Positions 1 through 5,996 of a stretch of DNA of 12,010 nt are shown here, in pieces (position 1 is the stretch's first letter; each line of letters opens with the position of its first letter). The notes below the pieces were generated by a model. The model ran no database searches, was not told the origin of the DNA, and saw only the letters and a program-made list of their open reading frames with translations. A program made the translations under genes and the position numbers. Source of the DNA: Spirosomataceae bacterium (GTDB lineage Bacteria > Bacteroidota > Bacteroidia > Cytophagales > Spirosomataceae). The stretch lies in contig JANQUM010000016.1 of assembly GCA_030731175.1 (NCBI GenBank), forward strand, positions 1-12,010, given 5' to 3'.

Positions 1-132
1 CCTACAACGGCGTGGGTGTTGGGCAGTTGGCAACTCGCCCGTCCCGAAGTTGGAGATATTGGCGGTTATTTTACTTTGATATTTAAAAAGATTGATGGTA
101 AATGGCTAGTTGTCAGCGATCATACGAGCTAA
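1..132 (+). CDS. NTF2/SnoaL-like (DUF4440-type) protein, C-terminal fragment
   Basis: The frame is open from the first base and ends at TAA 130-132, giving the last 43 residues of a protein whose start lies outside the window. The visible end contains GGYFTLIFKKIDGKWLVVSD followed by HTS. A beta-hairpin of this type, with a Trp and a terminal Asp-His-Thr-Ser, is the usual end of small SnoaL-like/DUF4440 proteins of the NTF2 fold. That fold covers ketosteroid-isomerase-like enzymes and many proteins of unknown substrate, so the family is supported but the reaction cannot be inferred. No signal peptide or other domain can be judged. It lies 115 bases upstream of the hydratase gene on the same strand and could be co-transcribed with it, although a GC-rich hairpin lies between them. 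Confidence 0.65.
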   Translation, partial: PTTAWVLGSWQLARPEVGDIGGYFTLIFKKIDGKWLVVSDHTS

Positions 133-161
133 AAGCTCCTCCGAGCGTCGGTCGCCCCAGA

Positions 162-177
162 CCTCCCTGAAGGGAGG
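162..177. repeat. GC-rich hairpin, REP-like copy 1
   Basis: The bases form CCTCCC (162-167), loop TGAA, GGGAGG (172-177), a perfect 6-bp stem with a tetraloop. It stands out against the surrounding AT-richer DNA. The arrangement of a C-rich arm, GAA and a G-rich arm, preceded by a CCCCAGA lead-in, resembles three hairpins in the permease spacer at 3063-3189. It has no T-run after it on either strand, so it is not a canonical intrinsic terminator. The rest of 133-247 shows no other clear signal. Confidence 0.6.
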
Positions 178-247
178 GAGCAATAAGTGTTCAATAGAAT
201 TATCGAATCAGAACTCAATCACCCACTCACTAAAAAACTAAAAGATT

Positions 248-664
248 ATGGCAGAAAAAATACCCGTTGGCTTTGAAGGTCGGCACACGTTTAAATTTAC
301 GCAGGCTGATGTGCAGGTTTTTGCTGACCTGACCGGTGATCACAACCCAATTCATTTGGATGCCGAATACGCGGCAACTACACCGTTTAAAAAACCGATT
401 ATTCACGGACATTTAAGCAGCAGCGTTTTTACAAAATATTTGGGCATGGAAAAACCCGGCGGGCCGGGTTCTATCTACATGAAACAAGTCACGGAATACC
501 TTCGCCCAATGTTTGTGGAGAAAGAATACGAGGTGCGATTCCGAGTAATTGAAGTTAACGAACGCCGCAGCACCGCTGAAGTTGCCACTGAGATTTACGA
601 TTTGGAAACGAATAAAATTACAGTTCGGGGTGTGGGGAGTTTGATGAATAAAGAGAATTTTTAA
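248..664 (+). CDS. MaoC-family (R)-specific enoyl-CoA hydratase
   Basis: This is a 138-residue single-domain hot-dog-fold protein, close to the usual length of PhaJ-type hydratases (about 134). The hydratase-2 motif is intact: residues 26-38 read ADLTGDHNPIHLD, placing the catalytic pair at Asp31 and His36, the same numbering as in the characterised Aeromonas PhaJ family. The conserved IHGHL segment follows at about 51-55. By family knowledge it adds water to trans-2-enoyl-CoA to give (R)-3-hydroxyacyl-CoA in the cytoplasm. Whether it serves fatty-acid breakdown, polyester synthesis or another acyl-CoA route cannot be told, because no pathway neighbours are present. The ATG at 248 gives a typical N-terminus. 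The leader is A-rich without a clear Shine-Dalgarno sequence, as is common in Bacteroidota. The stop (662-664) is 7 bases from the stop of the convergent permease gene, with no terminator between. Confidence 0.88.
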   Translation: MAEKIPVGFEGRHTFKFTQADVQVFADLTGDHNPIHLDAEYAATTPFKKPIIHGHLSSSVFTKYLGMEKPGGPGSIYMKQVTEYLRPMFVEKEYEVRFRVIEVNERRSTAEVATEIYDLETNKITVRGVGSLMNKENF

Positions 665-671
665 GGATTTC

Positions 672-3050
672 TTATTCATTCTTTAAGCTCTCTACCGGAT
701 TTACTAATGCCGCTTTAATTGCTTGATAACTAACGGTTAAAAGCGTTATAATTATAATTCCGATGAAAGAAAAGGCGAAAGTAGCTATGCTCAAATCGGT
801 TTTGTAAGCGTAGCCGTCCAGCCATTGTGTAAGGGCGTACCAACTGATTGGAAAAGCTATGAAAACGGCGATAATAGCAAGTTTTACAAAATCTTTAGAA
901 AGCATAATAACTACTTTGCCAACAGAAGCCCCCAAAACTTTTCTGATGCCAATTTCTTTTGCTCGTTGCTTGGCGTTGAACATGGCGAGCCCGAAAAGAC
1001 CGAGGCAAGAAATCAAAATGGCAAGCCCGGCGAAGTATTTTGAGAGTGTTGCCACCCGCTGTTCGGAAATGTAAAGTTTCTGATAATTATCGTCCATGAA
1101 GGTATAATTAAACGGAAATCCGGGATTAAACTCGGCGTATAATTCTCCGATTTGGCCGATTGCCTCCTTTTCTTTTCCAGCTGCTATTTTGAACACAAAC
1201 TGTGAAGTGCGTTCGGGGGAATAGCGGAAAATCATCGGTCGAATTTTTTCGTGGATAGAATTTGCGAAGAAGTCTTTTGTTACGCCGACAATCGTTTTTT
1301 CTTCGCCCCACATATTGATTTTCTTGCCAATCGGATTCTTGATTCCCATGGCTTTGATGGCCGTTTCGTTGAAAATAAGACCTTCGGTTTCTGCCCCAAA
1401 ATCAGCCGAAAAACTTCTGCCTTCCGTCATTTTAATGCCCAGCGTTTCGATCAAATTATAATCAACCGTTTTGATGGCAAAAACTAAGTCGCTGTTGGGG
1501 TCAGAACCTTCCCAACTTAACCCTGAAGTATTGGAATTATCGCCCGATTGGGCAATTGCTCCCTGAATAGATGATGCATTTATTATTGCGGGAAATGCCT
1601 TTGCCCGCTCAAGAAATACCTGCGATTTTTCCATCAAAGGACCGTCACGTTCAATTAATAGCACGTTTTCTCGGTCGTAGCCGAGGTTCATGTTTTGAAT
1701 AAACTGTACTTGATTGTAAACCGCTAATACGGATACGATTAAGAAAAGTGAAATGGCGAACTGAAAAACGACGAGCCCTTTTCGAGCGAGTAATTCACTG
1801 AAAGAAGTTTTTACTTTTCCTTTCAAAATGCCAATTGTTGTGATTCCTGATAAATAGAATGCGGGGTAATATCCCGAAATAACGCCCGTCAAAATTGCAC
1901 CGAAAAGTAATGAGAAAATGGTTGCGAGATTAAGGTTGAATACAATTGACTTTCCCGTTATTTCATTGAACTGTGGCAGTAAAACAAACACTAATAGCAC
2001 CGCAATTACGAGTGAAATTAACACCGTCATCACGGATTCTGTCAGAAACTGAGCAATTAAACTGCCGCGTGAAGAACCGACAGCTTTCTTAATGCCGATT
2101 TCTTTTTCCCGCTTCGATGCTGTGGCGGTGCTGAGATTCATGAAATTGATGCACGCAATGAACAGGATGAATAGCCCGATGACTGAGAATAATTTTACGT
2201 AGTCGATTCTGCCGCCAGCTTGCACGCCGTTTTCGTAGTTGCCGTACAAATACGCCGCTGAGTACGGTCTAACGAAGGTTTCGAAGCGGGTATCGTTGCT
2301 GTAAGCGTGGACGAACTTTTTGATTTTAGCGTTGAAAGCCGCAACGTCAGTTCCTGCCTGGAGTTGCACGAATGTATTTGTGCCTTCGTTGCTCCATTCT
2401 TTGAAATTCGGAACCATGTCGAAGAGTGTTCCTTTTGTCAGCACGAAATCGAATTCCATGGTGCTGTTTTCTGGCACGTCTTGCATCACGCCAGTAACTT
2501 TAGCAAGTACGCCCATTCCGAAGAAATTACAGTCGATTGTTTTTCCCAAAACGTCGGTAGTTCCGAATATTTTTTTGGCTAAACTTTCCGAAATCACCAC
2601 CGACTCTTTGTCGTTAAAAACCTGCGAAGCGTTTCCCTGAATTAGCGGGAAAGTAAACATTTCAAAAAACGGTTTATCAGCAAAAATTGCCCCCGCTTTC
2701 ACGATTTTATCGTCGGGTGTTTTGAGGTTAAATTCGTAGCCTTCGTTTACTAAAGAAAAGAAAGTTGTTGCTTTCTCAACTTCGGGAAGGTCTTTTGCCA
2801 TTGTTTCGGCGAGAAGCCCTTGCGTATCAGGATTTACCGAAATGTCATGGTTGGCGTTCATTACTTCCATGACCTGATACAATTGAGTATCATTTTCGTG
2901 GAATTTATCGACGCTGAGTTCGTCTTTTACCCACAAGAAAATCAGGATTACGCAGGCGAGTCCCGTAGAGAGCCCCACCATATTGATGGCGAAGGTGCTT
3001 TTGTTTTTGAGTAAGCTTCGAAAAGCGATTTTGAAATAGTTTTTTATCAT
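672..3050 (-). CDS. FtsX/MacB-like ABC transporter permease (downstream paralogue)
   Basis: A 792-residue inner-membrane protein with two repeats of a MacB-type periplasmic core followed by an FtsX domain. Hydrophobic segments lie at about 20-43, 286-305, 338-358, 378-400, 425-445, 670-690, 722-741 and 754-775, with extracytoplasmic domains at about 45-285 and 446-669. The FtsX signatures are KEIGIKKAVG (316-325) and KEIGIRKVLG (698-707), and the C-terminus is the family-typical PVESLKNE. The N-terminus MIKNYFKIAFR is a hallmark, which fixes the ATG at 3050. An in-frame TTG at 3071 would start inside a hairpin repeat and is unlikely. Such permeases need an ATPase partner; none is encoded in the window, so the partner is probably elsewhere. 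Possible roles are lipoprotein, peptide or antimicrobial export; the substrate is unknown. It follows its paralogue by 138 bases and is probably co-transcribed. It is convergent with the hydratase gene. Confidence 0.9.
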   Translation of the reverse strand: MIKNYFKIAFRSLLKNKSTFAINMVGLSTGLACVILIFLWVKDELSVDKFHENDTQLYQVMEVMNANHDISVNPDTQGLLAETMAKDLPEVEKATTFFSLVNEGYEFNLKTPDDKIVKAGAIFADKPFFEMFTFPLIQGNASQVFNDKESVVISESLAKKIFGTTDVLGKTIDCNFFGMGVLAKVTGVMQDVPENSTMEFDFVLTKGTLFDMVPNFKEWSNEGTNTFVQLQAGTDVAAFNAKIKKFVHAYSNDTRFETFVRPYSAAYLYGNYENGVQAGGRIDYVKLFSVIGLFILFIACINFMNLSTATASKREKEIGIKKAVGSSRGSLIAQFLTESVMTVLISLVIAVLLVFVLLPQFNEITGKSIVFNLNLATIFSLLFGAILTGVISGYYPAFYLSGITTIGILKGKVKTSFSELLARKGLVVFQFAISLFLIVSVLAVYNQVQFIQNMNLGYDRENVLLIERDGPLMEKSQVFLERAKAFPAIINASSIQGAIAQSGDNSNTSGLSWEGSDPNSDLVFAIKTVDYNLIETLGIKMTEGRSFSADFGAETEGLIFNETAIKAMGIKNPIGKKINMWGEEKTIVGVTKDFFANSIHEKIRPMIFRYSPERTSQFVFKIAAGKEKEAIGQIGELYAEFNPGFPFNYTFMDDNYQKLYISEQRVATLSKYFAGLAILISCLGLFGLAMFNAKQRAKEIGIRKVLGASVGKVVIMLSKDFVKLAIIAVFIAFPISWYALTQWLDGYAYKTDLSIATFAFSFIGIIIITLLTVSYQAIKAALVNPVESLKNE

Positions 3051-3062
3051 AATTGGAAATGC

Positions 3063-3087
3063 AGCCCCCAAACCCCCGAAGGGGGCT
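3063..3087 (+). repeat. GC-rich hairpin repeat, copy 2
   Basis: AGCCCCC at 3063-3069 pairs perfectly with GGGGGCT at 3081-3087. An internal CCCCC-GAA-GGGGG arrangement at 3073-3085 offers an alternative short stem. It lies just upstream of the start codon of the 672-3050 permease gene. Together with the copies at 3131-3154 and 3165-3189 it fills much of the spacer between the two permease genes. Confidence 0.7.
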
Positions 3088-3130
3088 TAAACGCAGTTTA
3101 GAATGAAAAAATATAATCCGCAAACCCGAT

Positions 3131-3154
3131 CCTAACCTCCCCCCGAAGGGAAGG
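3131..3154 (+). repeat. GC-rich hairpin repeat, copy 3 (degenerate)
   Basis: The core CCCCCCGAAGGG at 3139-3150 matches the C-run, GAA, G-run layout of copy 2. It is preceded by CCTAAC and followed by AAGG. The outer arms pair imperfectly, so this looks like a decayed copy of the same element. It is in the same orientation as copy 2. Confidence 0.55.
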
Positions 3155-3164
3155 AATTGTTAGA

Positions 3165-3189
3165 ACTCCCCCTTCGGGGGCTGGGGGGC
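3165..3189 (-). repeat. GC-rich hairpin repeat, copy 4 (inverted, overlaps a stop codon)
   Basis: Read on the - strand this segment has AGCCCCCCAG followed by CCCCCGAAGGGGG, the same layout as copy 2 but in the opposite orientation. Its outermost base belongs to the TAG stop (3189-3191) of the upstream permease gene, so the repeat abuts and slightly enters the coding region. Because copies 2 and 4 are inverted relative to each other, their G and C runs could also pair across the intergenic RNA. Confidence 0.65.
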
Positions 3190-5594
3190 TACTCAATCCG
3201 CATGGCGTTTACTTGATTGCCAATTGCTGCCCGAATGGAATGGTAAGCTACGGTTGCCATTGTCAGAACCAAAATTATAGCCGCCGAATAAATGAAAATT
3301 AACGGGTTTATGGGTGCTTTAAAAGTAAAGGTATCCAGCCATTTTGAAAGGAAATAGTAGGAAATCGGAAAGGCGAGAAGACAGGATATCCCGACTAAAA
3401 CCACGAAACTTTTTGCAACCAAAAATACGATTTGCGAGCTTTCGGCACCCATTACTTTTCTGACCGCAATTTCCTTTTTACGCTGCTGCGTGGTGTAGGC
3501 GATTAAACCCAAAAGACCGAGGAACGCCAACACAATAGTTAACCCTGAAAACGTAGTGAAGAGCGTTCCCCGCTTTTGGTCGTCTTCAAATTGGGTTTTG
3601 AAATCTTCATCCGCGAAAGAGTATTCCATTGGTTCTTTCGGGAAAGATTTTTTGTAAATTTTCTCGATTTCCGCAACGGCGGCGGCGGTATTTTCTCCCG
3701 CAACTTTAAATTGCATGGAGCCATTATCACGCGTATAAGTCATCATCAGCGGAGCGATGGGATCGTACACGGTTCGCATGTGAAAATCTTTGATAACTCC
3801 CACAACGTAAAGAAATGGTGCTTCGTCATTTCCTTGGTTTTTGATTCGTTTGCCAATGGCATCTTCGCCCCAGTTCATCTTTTTCACCAGTGCTTGGTTT
3901 ACTAAAATATTTACGCAGGAATCTGGTCGGTCGGATAACCGGAAGTTTCGTCCTTCGGCGAGTTGTATTCCGAAGTTATCAAGGTAATTTTCGTCAATTC
4001 CGAAGTTGTCGAGTCCGAGTGATTGGAAGCCGTCGTTGCCTTCAATTTCAAATAAATTGTAATTCTGCATCGTAGTTCCGGGTGTGTAGAACGACGTTGA
4101 AACCTCTTTGATGGCGGGATTTTGCAACGCCTCGCTTTTGATGTATTGTAGCGTTCCGGCGTTTCTGCTTTCCACAAAAGGTAACGATAGTACCATGATA
4201 TTATCTTTCTCATAGCCTAAATCTTTGTTTTGCAGAAAGTTGAGTTGGTCAAAAATAACCCACGTTGAAATAAGCATGGTGATTGAAACCGTAAACTGAA
4301 TCACGACCAAACTTTGACGTAAAGCGGCGTTAGAAGAAGCCTTTGCCAGTTTGCCTTTTAGCACTACCAGCGGGTTGAATTTTGAAAGATAGAATGCCGG
4401 ATAACTGCCACCAATAAATCCCGCCAACAAAACAATTCCGATACTCGCGAGCAGTGTAGTAGGCTGTAGTAAAGAAAGGTGCGTAAATGATTTTCCCGAA
4501 ATTTCGTTGAACGTTGGAAGTAACATGGCAATCAGTAACATGCTGATAATGAATGAAATAAATGCAAGCAATATTGATTCTGTCAGAAATTGAGCAACCA
4601 ATTGGCTTTGCACCGAACCCGATACTTTACGAATGCCAATCTCTTTTGCTCTACGTGCCGACCGAGCGGTGGTGAGGTTCATGTAATTGATACAGGCAAT
4701 GACGAGCAATAGAATTGCGACCGCCGAAAACGTGTAAATATAGTTGATATTTCCGAGTGGTTCGGGTTCGTACATCAACCCGCTTTTTAGGTGAATATCG
4801 GTGATGGGCTGAACGGCGTATTTCATTTTGACGCCAAATTGTTTGAAGATAGATTCCTGATAGGTAGGATAAATATTGCTCAGTTTTTTCTCGAATGATT
4901 TTGGGTCTTGGTTTGGCTTTAATAGCACATAAGTCAACGCCCCGAAATTTCCCCAGTTTCCGGCACCTTCCAGGTCATCGGCGATGGTTGCGGAGGAAAT
5001 CAATGAGTTAAATATAATATGGGAATTTGCCGGAACGTCTTTCATTACGCCCGTAATTTTATAGATTTTCTCTCCTTCGCTTTGGAGAGATTTGCCCAAC
5101 GCATCTGCCGGATTACTGAAATATCTCAACGCCGTAGACTCTGTCAGAACGATAGCGTTAGGCTCTATGAGTGCGGTTTTTGAATCACCGACGATGAACG
5201 GAAACGTGAAAACTTCAAAATGGTTACTGTCGGCGTAGAATACTTTTTCGATGTAGGCTTCTTTGTCGTCAATTTTCAAAAGTATGGTTTTACTTCCTGG
5301 AATATATCGGGCGGATTGCTCAACTTCGGGATAATCCTTCTTCAACGCAGGAGCCATTATCATCGGTGAAATGGCAATATCATCTGTTTTGTCGGGTTCT
5401 ATCAGCGTGGAAGTTACCCGATAAATTTGGTCGCCTTTTTCGTGATAAGTATCGAAACTTAGTTCGTCTTTGATGTAATAAAATAATAACAAACTGAACG
5501 TCAGTCCGATGGTCAGGCTTAACACATTCAGAGCCGTAAAACCCTTGTCCTGCGTAAGCGTCCGCCACGCGATTTTGAAATAGTTCTTTATCAT
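3189..5594 (-). CDS. FtsX/MacB-like ABC transporter permease (upstream paralogue)
   Basis: An 801-residue inner-membrane protein with the same two-repeat MacB-core/FtsX layout as the gene downstream. Hydrophobic segments lie at about 19-41, 285-305, 338-359, 379-400, 426-446 and 679-700, with two more near the C-terminus. FtsX signatures are KEIGIRKVSG after the second segment and KEIAVRKVMG after the sixth. The start is set at the ATG giving MIKNYFKIAWR, which aligns with the paralogue's N-terminus; an in-frame TTG four codons upstream (5606) is less likely. The two proteins are clearly paralogous but diverged, suggesting an old tandem duplication or a heteromeric pair. No ATPase lies beside them. 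A sigma-54-like -24 element and a perfect inverted repeat lie upstream, so the pair may be an inducible envelope-stress or export unit. The substrate is unknown. The stop codon touches a hairpin repeat. Confidence 0.9.
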   Translation of the reverse strand: MIKNYFKIAWRTLTQDKGFTALNVLSLTIGLTFSLLLFYYIKDELSFDTYHEKGDQIYRVTSTLIEPDKTDDIAISPMIMAPALKKDYPEVEQSARYIPGSKTILLKIDDKEAYIEKVFYADSNHFEVFTFPFIVGDSKTALIEPNAIVLTESTALRYFSNPADALGKSLQSEGEKIYKITGVMKDVPANSHIIFNSLISSATIADDLEGAGNWGNFGALTYVLLKPNQDPKSFEKKLSNIYPTYQESIFKQFGVKMKYAVQPITDIHLKSGLMYEPEPLGNINYIYTFSAVAILLLVIACINYMNLTTARSARRAKEIGIRKVSGSVQSQLVAQFLTESILLAFISFIISMLLIAMLLPTFNEISGKSFTHLSLLQPTTLLASIGIVLLAGFIGGSYPAFYLSKFNPLVVLKGKLAKASSNAALRQSLVVIQFTVSITMLISTWVIFDQLNFLQNKDLGYEKDNIMVLSLPFVESRNAGTLQYIKSEALQNPAIKEVSTSFYTPGTTMQNYNLFEIEGNDGFQSLGLDNFGIDENYLDNFGIQLAEGRNFRLSDRPDSCVNILVNQALVKKMNWGEDAIGKRIKNQGNDEAPFLYVVGVIKDFHMRTVYDPIAPLMMTYTRDNGSMQFKVAGENTAAAVAEIEKIYKKSFPKEPMEYSFADEDFKTQFEDDQKRGTLFTTFSGLTIVLAFLGLLGLIAYTTQQRKKEIAVRKVMGAESSQIVFLVAKSFVVLVGISCLLAFPISYYFLSKWLDTFTFKAPINPLIFIYSAAIILVLTMATVAYHSIRAAIGNQVNAMRIE

Positions 5595-5641
5595 AATTTT
5601 GGTCAATTAGTATGAAAGCTATCCTTACTTACTCAACACAA

Positions 5642-5657
5642 TCGAAAAGCCGTGCCA
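5642..5657 (-). promoter_or_regulatory. sigma-54-like promoter (-24 good, -12 atypical) of the permease pair
   Basis: On the - strand the sequence is TGGCACG, GCTT, TTCGA. TGGCACG is a full match to the -24 block of sigma-54 promoters, and the four-base spacer is correct. The -12 block reads TTCG where the consensus is TTGC, so the critical GC is not present in its usual order. The predicted transcription start is near 5632, giving a leader of about 38 bases before the ATG at 5594. The position, orientation and upstream inverted repeat support the call; the -12 mismatch weighs against it. Confidence 0.4.
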
Positions 5658-5710
5658 CTTTCATAAGTATCTAATTATTAATTGTTTACGGAATAAATGG
5701 TTAAAAATAA

Positions 5711-5746
5711 TGTCCGATTCCGAACAGTTGCGTTTAGAATCGGACA
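5711..5746. promoter_or_regulatory. Perfect 10-bp inverted repeat, candidate enhancer/operator
   Basis: TGTCCGATTC (5711-5720) and GAATCGGACA (5737-5746) are exact reverse complements separated by 16 bases. The spacer begins CGAACA, so the left arm plus spacer also makes a partial dyad of the form TGTCCG-N4-CGAACA. The centre lies about 97 bases before the predicted permease transcription start, a distance typical of sites bound by sigma-54 activator proteins. It has no T-run and is far from any upstream stop codon, so a terminator is unlikely. The regulator is not encoded in the window. Confidence 0.55.
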
Positions 5747-5765
5747 GCTTCTAAAATTTTTATTG

Positions 5766-5798
5766 TTTCGTATAATGACCCTTTAAATAGTATTTTTG
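5766..5798 (+). promoter_or_regulatory. Candidate Bacteroidota-type promoter for a small RNA
   Basis: TATTTTTG at 5791-5798 is an exact match to the Bacteroidota -7 box TAnnTTTG. A TTCG (5767-5770), one base from the -33 TTTG, precedes it with a 20-base gap, close to the usual spacing. No open reading frame follows on this strand, but a strong terminator lies about 100-140 bases downstream. Short AT-rich boxes occur by chance, so this is only moderately supported. Confidence 0.3.
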
Positions 5799-5804
5799 AT
5801 TGCA

Positions 5805-5938
5805 AAGTAGAAGCGATTTTACGGGTGAATATTGATGCCATCAATCCAGTATCTTAGGGATTGTATAAAAGGGCATTGAAATGAGAGTCAATCGCATAAA
5901 AAAAGCGAGTTCCAGTCAAGGTACTCGCTTTTTCTTTT
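5805..5938 (+). ncRNA. Candidate small structured RNA of unknown family
   Basis: This stretch of about 134 bases lies between a promoter-like box and an intrinsic terminator on the + strand, and no convincing coding frame is seen. Three potential stems are visible: GCGATT (5813-5818) with AATCGC (5890-5895) as a closing helix, CAATCC (5842-5847) with GGATTG (5858-5863) inside it, and the terminator helix at the 3' end. A competing short hairpin ATTGAT-GCC-ATCAAT sits at 5831-5845. I do not recognise a known RNA family. The alternative is that this is simply the downstream region of the peptidase gene, with a terminator used only on the - strand. Confidence 0.28.
5898..5938. terminator. Bidirectional intrinsic terminator
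   Basis: GCGAGT (5905-5910) pairs perfectly with ACTCGC (5923-5928), and flanking A and T runs extend the helix by five more pairs (5900-5904 with 5929-5933); the loop is 12 bases. On the + strand it is followed by TTTTTCTTTTT. On the - strand the U-tract comes from the A-run at 5898-5904. It lies about 60 bases past the stop of the peptidase gene at 5997, so it most likely ends that transcript and insulates it from the permease operon. It would also end any + strand transcript from the spacer. Confidence 0.82.
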
Positions 5939-5996
5939 TGCTCCCGTTGTGGGATAGGGCTGATGCGATTAACGCTCAGGTAGAGCTTTCGTGAGG

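Noticed and set aside
2472..2486. TGGCACG followed by TTGCA, resembling a sigma-54 promoter
   Set aside because: The spacer is two bases instead of four, it is inside a conserved part of the permease coding sequence, and no + strand gene follows it.
2307..2640. Open frames on the + strand opposite the permease gene
   Set aside because: They are antisense to a well-supported gene, have no recognisable domain, and fit codon-bias shadows.
3051..3071. TTG start seven codons upstream of the chosen permease start
   Set aside because: It lies inside a hairpin repeat, and the paralogue aligns from MIKNYFKIA, so the ATG at 3050 is preferred.
5831..5841. ATTGATGCCAT near-match to ATTGATGGCAT at 8545-8555, as a possible shared operator
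   Set aside because: Only two short, non-identical occurrences with different spacing to genes; chance is sufficient.
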